A stretch of DNA of 5,054 nucleotides from an uncultured Lachnospiraceae bacterium (GTDB taxonomy: Bacteria > Bacillota > Clostridia > Lachnospirales > Lachnospiraceae). Shown one piece after another: positions 1-5,054 of this stretch. The first letter of the stretch is position 1, and each line of letters opens with the position of its first letter. A program made the position numbers and the translations under genes. The stretch spans positions 1 to 5,054 of the forward strand of contig CACZQU010000234.1 of assembly GCA_902783305.1 (NCBI GenBank). Direction: 5' to 3'. The notes beneath the pieces are model-generated. The model made no database searches, was not told where the DNA came from, and saw only the letters and a list, made by a program, of their open reading frames with translations.

Positions 1-160
1 CCCCCTATTATAAAAAATAAGTGCAGATGCCAGAGTTAATTACTCTCTAACAACTACACTTTTATGGTACTAAATTGGCCTTCTAAAACGAAGACCAATT
101 ATAACCATAGACTTGGATTTAGCATGCGAACAGCAGCTAAATCCTTAACTTAACGGCATT
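1..160. other. AT-rich gene-free stretch with three serial hairpins
   Basis: I find no convincing coding region here. The stretch is AT-rich compared with the genes and contains three imperfect inverted repeats in a row. The first is AGAGT (32-36) with ACTCT (42-46). The second has TATGGT (63-68) with ACCATA (104-109), enclosing AATTGG (73-78) with CCAATT (95-100) and CTTC (80-83) with GAAG (90-93). The third is a perfect 9-bp stem, GGATTTAGC (115-123) with GCTAAATCC (136-144), with an inner TGC/GCA extension. The block ends just before the 161-227 palindrome. It could be a structured RNA, a leader or tail of a gene left of the window, or the edge of a mobile element. I do not recognise a known family. 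Confidence 0.45.
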
Positions 161-227
161 GGGACGGTTCTCATTGACTTATCATGAGGCTTCTATTGAA
201 GCCGGATAAGTCAATGAGAACCGTCCC
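161..227. repeat. Palindromic repeat copy 1 (GGGACGGTTCTC family)
   Basis: The outer arms 161-183 and 205-227 are perfect 23-bp reverse complements. Inside them GGCTTC (188-193) pairs with GAAGCC (198-203) around a TATT loop, with ATGA (184-187) opposite a single G (204). The right flank continues CTCTGACTTATTC, and the TTA at 235-237 is the stop codon of the serine hydrolase on the minus strand. The hairpin lies 7 bp downstream of that stop, so it could act as a terminator or stabilise the transcript end, although no T-tract follows on the minus strand. It belongs to the same family as the copies at 1326-1414 and 2461-2542. Confidence 0.93.
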
Positions 228-234
228 CTCTGAC

Positions 235-1227
235 TTATTCAATGCATGGAAGCAGAGTGTCCTCGATGAAATCTACCCGGTCCAGTACAGTGGGCTTGAA
301 GTATGCGGTGACCGCTGCTGTGAGCTGTTTCCCAGGGTCGATGTAGATCACGTTTCCGCTGTTCCCGATGGCGGCGTATATCTGTTTTTCGGGATGGATG
401 ATCCACCATAGGTAACCGTACTGCATCCCGCGGAAGTACTTGCTTTCCACCGCCCTTGGCTGGGTCATGGCGGTGATCCATTCTTCTGAAAGGATCCGCT
501 GTCCTTTCCACATTCCTCTGTTCAGGCAGAGCTGTCCTATCCTGGCCATGTCTGCTGCGCTCATGCACAGTCCGTAGCCCGGGGTTCCCAATCCTTCCGG
601 ATCTGCGAACCATATGTGTTCTTTCGGTGTCTTTTCGATGGTGAACTGCCTGTGCTCTTCGGCGCTTTTTGCAGTGTAATTTTGATGTTCTGCGATTCCG
701 AGGGGCGTGAACAGGTACTGGTTGGCGAAATCGACTGTTTTTTTCCCTAATGCGCGGTACAGGATCCCCGAGAGCACATGCAGACAGACGGTACGGTAGT
801 CAAACTCATCCGTGATGCCTTTTCTCCCTCCGAGGAAGTCCAGGGATGTGGTTGTCCAGTTCTCGCTGGAACAGACTTTTGACCAGGGATCGCCTTTTCC
901 TTTGTATGGTGCCCGCATGGTCAGGAGATGCCGGATCGTCACATCGTAAATTGTTTTTTCCCCGCGTTTTACCTGATAATCCGGAAAGAAATCCAGTACT
1001 TTCTGATCAATGCTTTCTATTATGCCCTGGTCGACTGCGATGCCGGTCAGCAGGGCTATTATGCTTTTGGTTACTGAGGCGACATGGACTGCATCCCCGG
1101 GCCTGTACCCATGCCAGCAGTTTTCGTATATGGTCTCACCCTCTCTGCGTACATGGATCTGGCAGATATTGTTTTCGTTCCCTTTGCTTTCTGCTATGAA
1201 TCTGTGAAGTTCTTCCCTGTTCATCAT
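235..1227 (-). CDS. Serine hydrolase, beta-lactamase (AmpC-like) family
   Basis: Predicted cytoplasmic serine hydrolase of the beta-lactamase/penicillin-binding-protein fold (Pfam Beta-lactamase, COG1680). Residue numbers below count from the first ATG at 1233. The nucleophile motif SVTK is at residues 53-56 (Ser53, Lys56). The second motif, normally YxN, appears as Y-R-T at 146-148. The C-terminal KTG-like box appears as G-N-S-G-N at 290-294, followed by IYIDPGK. At about 330 residues it is at the short end for the family and has no signal peptide, which argues against a secreted beta-lactamase; esterase, amidase or peptidase activity is possible and the substrate is unknown. The sequence AGAAGG at 1234-1239 directly touches the first ATG, so that ATG cannot use it. 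The ATG at 1227 (6-nt spacing) or 1224 (9-nt spacing) is the likelier start. The TAA stop lies in repeat-like sequence. Confidence 0.9.
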   Translation of the reverse strand: MMNREELHRFIAESKGNENNICQIHVRREGETIYENCWHGYRPGDAVHVASVTKSIIALLTGIAVDQGIIESIDQKVLDFFPDYQVKRGEKTIYDVTIRHLLTMRAPYKGKGDPWSKVCSSENWTTTSLDFLGGRKGITDEFDYRTVCLHVLSGILYRALGKKTVDFANQYLFTPLGIAEHQNYTAKSAEEHRQFTIEKTPKEHIWFADPEGLGTPGYGLCMSAADMARIGQLCLNRGMWKGQRILSEEWITAMTQPRAVESKYFRGMQYGYLWWIIHPEKQIYAAIGNSGNVIYIDPGKQLTAAVTAYFKPTVLDRVDFIEDTLLPCIE

Positions 1228-1233
1228 TTGCAT

Positions 1234-1239
1234 CCTTCT
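1234..1239 (-). promoter_or_regulatory. Ribosome binding site of the serine hydrolase
   Basis: AGAAGG on the minus strand. It abuts the most upstream ATG with no spacer, and lies 6 and 9 nt before the ATGs at 1227 and 1224. It therefore favours one of the two internal starts. Confidence 0.6.
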
Positions 1240-1270
1240 TTCTTTGATGTGGGGACGTCCTGATTACAAG

Positions 1271-1297
1271 GCTATATTGATTAAAAATTGTTTTCAA
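1271..1297 (-). promoter_or_regulatory. Weak candidate promoter for the serine hydrolase
   Basis: On the minus strand TTGAAA (1292-1297) is followed after 15 bp by TATAGC (1271-1276), within an AT-rich stretch. The spacer is shorter than the preferred 17 bp, so this is only a candidate. No better pair stands out between the start codon and the palindrome at 1326. Confidence 0.25.
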
Positions 1298-1325
1298 GAG
1301 GTTTTTTTATGAACGGGAATCAAGA

Positions 1326-1414
1326 GGGAGTCAGAAGGGACGGTTCTCATTGACTTATTCCGGCTCTACTTTTGCGCCGGAATAAGTCAATGAGAACCGT
1401 CCCCAATGACTCCC
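1326..1414. repeat. Palindromic repeat copy 2, with paired TGACT flanks
   Basis: The core arms 1337-1364 and 1376-1403 are perfect 28-bp reverse complements around an 11-nt loop (1365-1375). Outside them, GGGAGTCA (1326-1333) pairs with TGACTCCC (1407-1414) across a 3x3 mismatch (GAA against CAA). CAAGAG (1321-1326) also has a complement CTCTTG at 1423-1428. The core is 67 bp, the same as copy 1. It sits in the spacer between the divergent serine hydrolase and patatin genes, upstream of both, so it does not behave as a simple end-of-gene terminator here. Confidence 0.93.
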
Positions 1415-1425
1415 CGATGTCTCTC

Positions 1426-1454
1426 TTGACGGGCAGGATGGTACCAGTCATTAT
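1426..1454 (+). promoter_or_regulatory. Candidate promoter for the patatin-like gene
   Basis: TTGACG (1426-1431) is followed after 17 bp by CATTAT (1449-1454), which matches 4 of 6 bases of the -10 consensus; TTATAG two bases later is an alternative. It would give a leader of roughly 110 nt containing the half repeat at 1516-1548. The -35 box overlaps the outer CTCTTG arm next to palindrome copy 2. Confidence 0.35.
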
Positions 1455-1515
1455 AGGAGTATAGTTTTGGGGTCCGTTATATTAATCTGAATCGAGTATT
1501 ACAGAAGTAAACGGG

Positions 1516-1548
1516 GATAAGTCAAACAGAACCGTCCCTTCTGACTCC
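1516..1548. repeat. Solitary half copy of the palindromic repeat
   Basis: Positions 1516-1538 match the right arm of copy 1 at all but two adjacent positions (AC in place of TG), and the TGACTCC flank (1542-1548) matches the outer flank of copy 2. No convincing left arm lies upstream, although GGAGT at 1456-1460 and GGGGTCCGTT at 1469-1478 could be a badly decayed remnant. It ends 10 bp before the patatin ribosome binding site. Confidence 0.8.
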
Positions 1549-1558
1549 TTTTAATTAC

Positions 1559-1563
1559 GGAGG
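1559..1563 (+). promoter_or_regulatory. Ribosome binding site of the patatin-like gene
   Basis: GGAGG placed 10 nt before the ATG at 1574. The spacing is slightly long, but it is a strong match and supports this start. Confidence 0.7.
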
Positions 1564-1573
1564 CAGTTCATTT

Positions 1574-2431
1574 ATGAAAACAGCACTGATTATGGAAGGC
1601 GGGGCCATGAGAGGCCTTTTTACCTGCGGTGTGATTGATGTGATGATGAAGAATGGAATCACCTTTGACGGCGCGGCAGGCATCTCTGCCGGAGCTGTCT
1701 TTGGCTGCAATTATAAATCCAGGCAGATCGGCCGGCCTCTGCGGTACAATAAGAATTACTGCTCGGACCCGCGGTACTGCAGCATACGCTCTCTCATGAC
1801 GACCGGGGACCTGTACGGGGCAGACTTCTGCTATCGTGAGCTCCCGGAGGTGCTGGATGTTTTCGACCGGGAGGCTTTTGCGGAGAACCCCATGGAGTTC
1901 TATGTGGGGGCAACGGAAGTCCGGACCGGGAAATGCCTCTATCACAAATGTGCTGACGGCGGGGCTTCTGACATGCTCTGGATGCGTGCCTCTGCCTCTA
2001 TGCCCATTGTTTCCAGGCCGGTCCTGGCAGACGGTTTCCTGCTCCTGGACGGAGGCATCGCGGATCCTGTCCCCTATGCCTTCATGGAGAGTCAGGGATA
2101 TTCTCACAATGTGATCATCCTGACTCAGCCAAAGGGCTATCGGAAGAAGCCCTCTTCTGCCTTGCCGCTGATGCGCCTGCTGGTCCGGAGGTATCCGAAG
2201 ATTGCTGAGGACCTGACGATCCGCCATGATGTGTACAATCGCCAGATGGAGGAGATTGACCGTCGGGAGGCTTCGGGAGAGGCTCTTGTGATCCGCCCGC
2301 CGATGTCTCTGAACATCGGAAGGACGGAGAAGGATCCCGCAGAGCTTCAGCGGGTCTATGACATCGGAGCACAGGCAGGAGAAGCAATGCTGCCGGAGAT
2401 CCGGCGGTTCATTGAATGCCCCGGTTCCTGA
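1574..2431 (+). CDS. Patatin-like phospholipase family protein (YjjU-like)
   Basis: Predicted cytoplasmic serine lipase or acyl hydrolase with the patatin Ser-Asp dyad. The oxyanion-hole glycine motif EGGAMRG is at residues 8-14, the nucleophile elbow GISAG at 36-40 (Ser38), and the catalytic aspartate motif DGG at 159-161 (Asp159). All three key motifs are intact and in the usual order within the first 165 residues. The remaining 120 residues form a helical C-terminal region. At 285 residues, the N-terminal EGG-x-x-RG-x-FT-x-GV pattern and the following segment resemble the E. coli YjjU-type bacterial patatins. There is no signal peptide or membrane segment. The substrate is probably a phospholipid or other acyl ester, but this is not shown by the sequence. 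The gene stands alone, divergent from the serine hydrolase and convergent with the maturase. Confidence 0.93.
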   Translation: MKTALIMEGGAMRGLFTCGVIDVMMKNGITFDGAAGISAGAVFGCNYKSRQIGRPLRYNKNYCSDPRYCSIRSLMTTGDLYGADFCYRELPEVLDVFDREAFAENPMEFYVGATEVRTGKCLYHKCADGGASDMLWMRASASMPIVSRPVLADGFLLLDGGIADPVPYAFMESQGYSHNVIILTQPKGYRKKPSSALPLMRLLVRRYPKIAEDLTIRHDVYNRQMEEIDRREASGEALVIRPPMSLNIGRTEKDPAELQRVYDIGAQAGEAMLPEIRRFIECPGS

Positions 2432-2460
2432 GCGTGTTCGGGGAAATAAATTCTGGGAGG

Positions 2461-2542
2461 AGTCAACGGGGACGGTTCTCTCTGACTTGTATTCGGCTGC
2501 CTTAAAGCCGATATAAGTCAGAGAGAACCGTCCCCGTTGACT
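2461..2542. repeat. Palindromic repeat copy 3 between convergent genes
   Basis: The arms 2461-2488 and 2515-2542 are perfect 28-bp reverse complements. An inner stem CGGCT (2494-2498) with AGCCG (2506-2510) closes a 7-nt loop. Relative to copies 1 and 2, the bases at 2481-2482 changed from AT to TC and the opposite bases at 2521-2522 changed from AT to GA, so pairing is kept. The TGACT flank is fully paired here, unlike in copy 2. It starts 29 bp after the patatin stop and ends 29 bp before the maturase stop on the other strand, where a strong hairpin could terminate both transcripts, though neither side has a clean T-tract. Confidence 0.93.
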
Positions 2543-2575
2543 TCCGTTGACTTCCCTTGATTTCCTTTGACTTAT
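2536..2575. repeat. Four-unit 10-bp tandem array
   Basis: Four consecutive decamers: GTTGACTTCC (2536), GTTGACTTCC (2546), CTTGATTTCC (2556) and TTTGACTTAT (2566). The first unit overlaps the end of palindrome copy 3 and the last contains the maturase stop codon (TTA, 2572-2574). The unit resembles the TGACT flank of the palindromes, suggesting local duplication of the repeat end. Confidence 0.8.
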
Positions 2576-3681
2576 CTTGCCCGGCGCTCGTGCAGTGCGT
2601 ACAGCTGCATTTTGTCGAGTGTGTTCTGAAGGAACATCTGGTATCCGCAGCTTTTTGCTTCCGGGGTGCCGCAGACTTCACGGCGCATGCGGGGACAGCC
2701 GCCGCCGCAGATCGGGGCGTACGGGCAGTCTCGGCACAGGGCGGGTTTTTCTGTCGGGCGGGCACGGAACTCTGTCATCTTTGCTTTGGCATACAGGGCT
2801 TCCAGCGGTTCCTGGGCCAGATTTCCCACCCGGTACTCGTCCAGCGCATAGAAGTCGCATGGGTAGACGCTGCCGTCCGACTCCACCAGGATCTGGGGCA
2901 TGCACTGCCCGGTCAGGCCGCAGGCATTGCGGCTGCCGTCTGCCAGCAGATTGATCAGATCATCGAAGAGCTTGATGCTGCGGTAGTGGCCTTTTTCAAA
3001 ATCTGCGCTCCACAGGCGGAACAATTGCGTATAAAACGACGCGAACCGCTCTGGTGTAAGGGAATAGCGGGAGGCGCTCCCGTCCATCTCCCCCAGGCAG
3101 GGTATGAACTGCACGTAGCGGATATCTTCTCTGCACAGCCATTTCCACACTTTCTGCGGATGGCGTGCGAGTGCATTTGTCAGGACGGTCAGGATGTTGC
3201 AGTCCACTCCGTGTTTCTCAAGCAGCTCCCGGACTGCCCTCACGCGGGCATAGGTTCCCCTGCCGGAAGCATCGACCCGGTTCATGTCGTGGATGTCCTG
3301 CATGGCGTCCAGTGACAGGCCGACGAGGAATTGGTTTTCCCGCAGGAATTGGCACCAGTCTTCATCCAGCAGCATACCGTTGGTCTGCAGCGCAAAGGTC
3401 ACGGTGGTCTTTCCCTGGAGGCGCCGGACCTCCGAGACGAAATCCCGGAAAAAATCCAGCCCTGCTATGGCAGGCTCGCCGCCCTGAAACGCCAGATGAA
3501 GCGCATCGCCCGGATCAAGGCCGGAAAAAACATTCTTAAGTATCCTGCCTGCCGTCTTCCTCTCCATCACGCCGAAGGAATGGATCTCCCTGCTGTCGCT
3601 GACCTCGGCGTAAAAACAGTACCTGCAGCGGAGATTACAGAGCGAGGAGGCGGGCTTGAACATTACAGAGATATGCTTCAT
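2572..3681 (-). CDS. Anaerobic sulfatase-maturating enzyme (radical SAM/SPASM)
   Basis: Converts the active-site Cys or Ser of type I sulfatases to C-alpha-formylglycine in the cytoplasm, using SAM and three [4Fe-4S] clusters. The radical SAM motif is C15-x3-C19-x2-C22. The SPASM region supplies C254, C260, C275 and C329, and C316, C319, C325 and C345, matching as recalled the two auxiliary-cluster ligand sets of the 370-residue Clostridium perfringens enzyme. D276 after C275 corresponds to its proposed catalytic base. The length of 369 residues is typical. GGAGG (3689-3693) lies 7 nt before the ATG, supporting this start. It follows the sulfatase on the same strand after a 122-bp gap, so the two may be cotranscribed, but it also has its own consensus promoter. 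Its TAA stop lies in repeat-like sequence TAAGTCA. All catalytic and cluster residues appear present. Confidence 0.96.
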   Translation of the reverse strand: MKHISVMFKPASSLCNLRCRYCFYAEVSDSREIHSFGVMERKTAGRILKNVFSGLDPGDALHLAFQGGEPAIAGLDFFRDFVSEVRRLQGKTTVTFALQTNGMLLDEDWCQFLRENQFLVGLSLDAMQDIHDMNRVDASGRGTYARVRAVRELLEKHGVDCNILTVLTNALARHPQKVWKWLCREDIRYVQFIPCLGEMDGSASRYSLTPERFASFYTQLFRLWSADFEKGHYRSIKLFDDLINLLADGSRNACGLTGQCMPQILVESDGSVYPCDFYALDEYRVGNLAQEPLEALYAKAKMTEFRARPTEKPALCRDCPYAPICGGGCPRMRREVCGTPEAKSCGYQMFLQNTLDKMQLYALHERRAR

Positions 3682-3688
3682 AGCCTCG

Positions 3689-3693
3689 CCTCC
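3689..3693 (-). promoter_or_regulatory. Ribosome binding site of the sulfatase maturase
   Basis: GGAGG on the minus strand, 7 nt before the ATG at 3681. It is a strong, ideally spaced site. Confidence 0.8.
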
Positions 3694-3720
3694 TCGTTTT
3701 CAGGTAAGATATTTACAGAA

Positions 3721-3750
3721 ATTATATGTACAGACCGGCAGTGCTGTCAA
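3721..3750 (-). promoter_or_regulatory. Perfect consensus sigma-A promoter before the maturase
   Basis: On the minus strand TTGACA (3745-3750) and TATAAT (3721-3726) are both exact consensus hexamers, separated by 18 bp. Transcription would start near 3714, giving a leader of about 33 nt that contains the GGAGG site. It lies inside the 122-bp gap after the sulfatase stop, so it would transcribe the maturase alone. Confidence 0.75.
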
Positions 3751-3789
3751 TTGAAACAGGAAATTGAAGCAGGCCCCGGTTGAAGCAGG
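3751..3789 (-). repeat. Three direct repeats just upstream of the maturase promoter
   Basis: On the minus strand CCTGCTTCAA occurs at 3780-3789 and 3764-3773, and CCTGTTTCAA at 3751-3760. The last copy touches the -35 box. Spacings are 16 and 13 bp. The position suits an activator site or UP-like element, but function is inferred from position only. Confidence 0.55.
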
Positions 3790-3803
3790 ACTGTTCCGGT
3801 TCT

Positions 3804-5054
3804 TTACTCTTTCTCCAGCGGGAGAAAATATCCGGTCAGCATCCTCGCTCCAAAGCACAGCGGCTTCATGGGACCATCCCGGAGGGAATCCAGAAAAGCG
3901 TTGATGCATGTGATATCGACGGAATCTTTCCTGCTCCGGAGCTGCATCTCCAGAGGTGCCAGAACTGCACTCTGGGCTGCGGACGGAATGAGACCGAGAA
4001 TGGCGTGCAGGTATTCCTTCGCGCCAGTGGTCATGTCGTACTGGCTGAAGATCCCTTCCTCATAGAAGGCGGTGCGTTTTTTCTCCTGTCCGGCGAGCAG
4101 TTCCGCCGTCACCTCCCCTTGCCTGGGAAGCCCGAGACGGCCGTAGACGTCCTCCGGGGCATCATTCTCGCCCATCAGGCGGAGCATGGCGTTTGCCAGT
4201 TCCGCACGTTTTTTGTAATCGATCAGATTGTGCTCCTGTCGGGGATCGCTCTGCAGGTCGAACAGCAGATCAAAGGGCGCGCCGGGCTTGACCGGCTCGG
4301 CCTCCCGCCGGACGCGCATGACTTTTGCCCCTTTCGTAAAAGAGAATGGTCCGGACATCTCCGCCTGGCGGAAATCCTCCGGGCGAAAACGTTTGTCCAT
4401 ATCCGTGGGCATCAGGGTGTACTCGTACTTCTGCTTCGGATCCACCGGCGCGCGGAACCAGGTATACCGTCCGTCGGTGATGCACTGGGCGCCGCCGTGC
4501 GCCCCGTAAAGGGCGTAGTCCCGCAGCTTTTTTCCGTCCCGGTAAGCCGTGTTCAGAGGTCTGCCCATCATATCCGCCGGGATCCCGACTCCGAAATACT
4601 CCAGCAGCGTCGGCGCGATGTCAATGGTCTGGCACAGGGCATCGCAGCTTTCCGGGCACGCACAGCGGGGATCATAGAGGAAAAACGGCGTGTTCGCCAC
4701 CTCGTTGTAAAGCGGCGCCATTTTTCCCCACCAGTCGTGCTCGCCCAGCAGGAATCCGTGGTCGGTGCAGACGATCAGTAGCGTATCCTTCCACAGGTCA
4801 TAGCGGTCGAAGGCGTCCAGCACCAGGCCCAGCTTATGATCGCACATGGAGATCAGCGCGGCGTATTCCATCCGCACATGGTTCAGTGCCTCCTCCCCTT
4901 CGGTCACGCTGGCGTAATTCGGCCAGTCGAAAAGCTTGCCGTGGTACTCGTGGGGATAGAGTTTTTTGTACTCGTCCTGTGAAAAAAACGGCTCATGCGG
5001 GTCGAAGGTCTCGATGGAGAGGAACCAGTTATCCTCACCGTGGTTCGTTTCCAG
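3804..5054 (-). CDS. Sulfatase, type I (C-terminal part, start outside window)
   Basis: Hydrolyses sulfate esters (sulfatase/alkaline phosphatase fold, Pfam Sulfatase). The reading frame stays open to the right edge, giving 416 visible residues. The N-terminal part, including the CxPxR or SxPxR formylglycine motif, is missing, so the Cys/Ser type and any signal peptide cannot be judged. Counting from the first visible residue, FDPHEP is at 17-22 (a conserved PHxP histidine), TDHG at 97-100 with the metal-binding Asp-His pair D98 and H99, then LGEH and the conserved GK at 110-111, and GRPL in the region preceding the C-terminal domain. The likely client of the downstream maturase. The substrate is unknown; a host glycan sulfate is plausible from the gut-like setting. 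A GTG at 4905-4907 is internal, not the true start, because conserved sulfatase sequence continues upstream of it. Confidence 0.94.
   Translation of the reverse strand: METNHGEDNWFLSIETFDPHEPFFSQDEYKKLYPHEYHGKLFDWPNYASVTEGEEALNHVRMEYAALISMCDHKLGLVLDAFDRYDLWKDTLLIVCTDHGFLLGEHDWWGKMAPLYNEVANTPFFLYDPRCACPESCDALCQTIDIAPTLLEYFGVGIPADMMGRPLNTAYRDGKKLRDYALYGAHGGAQCITDGRYTWFRAPVDPKQKYEYTLMPTDMDKRFRPEDFRQAEMSGPFSFTKGAKVMRVRREAEPVKPGAPFDLLFDLQSDPRQEHNLIDYKKRAELANAMLRLMGENDAPEDVYGRLGLPRQGEVTAELLAGQEKKRTAFYEEGIFSQYDMTTGAKEYLHAILGLIPSAAQSAVLAPLEMQLRSRKDSVDITCINAFLDSLRDGPMKPLCFGARMLTGYFLPLEKE

Noticed and set aside
184..411. Small plus-strand frame starting in palindrome copy 1
   Set aside because: It starts in the hairpin loop with no ribosome binding site and runs antisense through the serine hydrolase 3' end.
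1253..1260. 8-bp palindrome GGACGTCC upstream of the serine hydrolase
   Set aside because: Short perfect palindromes of this size occur by chance, and no second copy or clear overlap with a promoter was found.
1309..1353. Possible 14-codon leader peptide, ATG at 1309 after AGAGG
   Set aside because: Too short, with low-complexity sequence around it, and its stop falls in the palindrome arm. Nothing supports translation.
1568..2227. Minus-strand open frame of 219 codons
   Set aside because: It is antisense to the patatin-like gene, which has intact catalytic motifs and a ribosome binding site.
161..2542. CRISPR array
   Set aside because: The repeats are long palindromes at irregular distances separated by genes, not short direct repeats with uniform spacers.
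2461..2542. Classical intrinsic terminator
   Set aside because: The stem is far longer than usual and no T-tract follows on either strand. It may still terminate transcription, but the family also occurs upstream of genes, so I list it as a repeat.
2557..3315. Plus-strand open frame of 252 codons
   Set aside because: It is antisense to the maturase, which has all its family motifs. The Cys- and Ala-rich translation is typical of a shadow frame.
3780..4781. Long plus-strand open frame of 333 codons
   Set aside because: It lies wholly antisense to the sulfatase gene, whose conserved motifs are clear, and its translation shows no recognisable domain. It is a by-product of GC-rich codon usage.

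Overview
The window looks like chromosomal DNA of a gut-type anaerobic Bacillota, most likely a Lachnospiraceae-like Clostridia. This is an inference from an anaerobic sulfatase-maturating enzyme that aligns position for position with the known clostridial enzyme, strong GGAGG ribosome binding sites, one perfect consensus sigma-A promoter, and moderately GC-rich genes separated by AT-rich spacers. No taxonomic marker gene is present.

Layout from left to right. Positions 1-160 hold no gene but carry three successive imperfect hairpins in AT-rich DNA. A 67-bp palindrome (161-227) follows, directly against the stop of a minus-strand serine hydrolase of the beta-lactamase/AmpC-like family (235-1227). 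The 340-bp spacer between the divergent serine hydrolase and patatin genes holds possible promoters, a second palindrome (1326-1414) and a solitary half copy of the same repeat (1516-1548). A plus-strand patatin-like phospholipase follows (1574-2431). A third palindrome (2461-2542) and a short 10-bp tandem array (2536-2575) fill the gap to the convergent, minus-strand anaerobic sulfatase maturase (2572-3681). Upstream of the maturase, on the same strand, is a sulfatase (3804 to beyond 5054) whose N-terminal part lies outside the window.

The clearest functional unit is the sulfatase and maturase pair. The maturase converts the active-site Cys or Ser of a sulfatase to formylglycine without oxygen, and the neighbouring sulfatase is its obvious client. 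Such pairs let gut anaerobes remove sulfate from host glycans or other sulfate esters. The maturase also has its own perfect TTGACA/TATAAT promoter, preceded by three direct repeats, so it may be made independently of the sulfatase.

The most unusual content is intergenic: a family of GGGACGGTTCTC-type palindromes (three full copies plus a half copy). They keep their stems through paired base changes in the two arms. Repeat-derived TAAGTCA sequence supplies the stop codons of two genes. They behave like a small non-autonomous or REP-like hairpin family. No transposase is present in the window.
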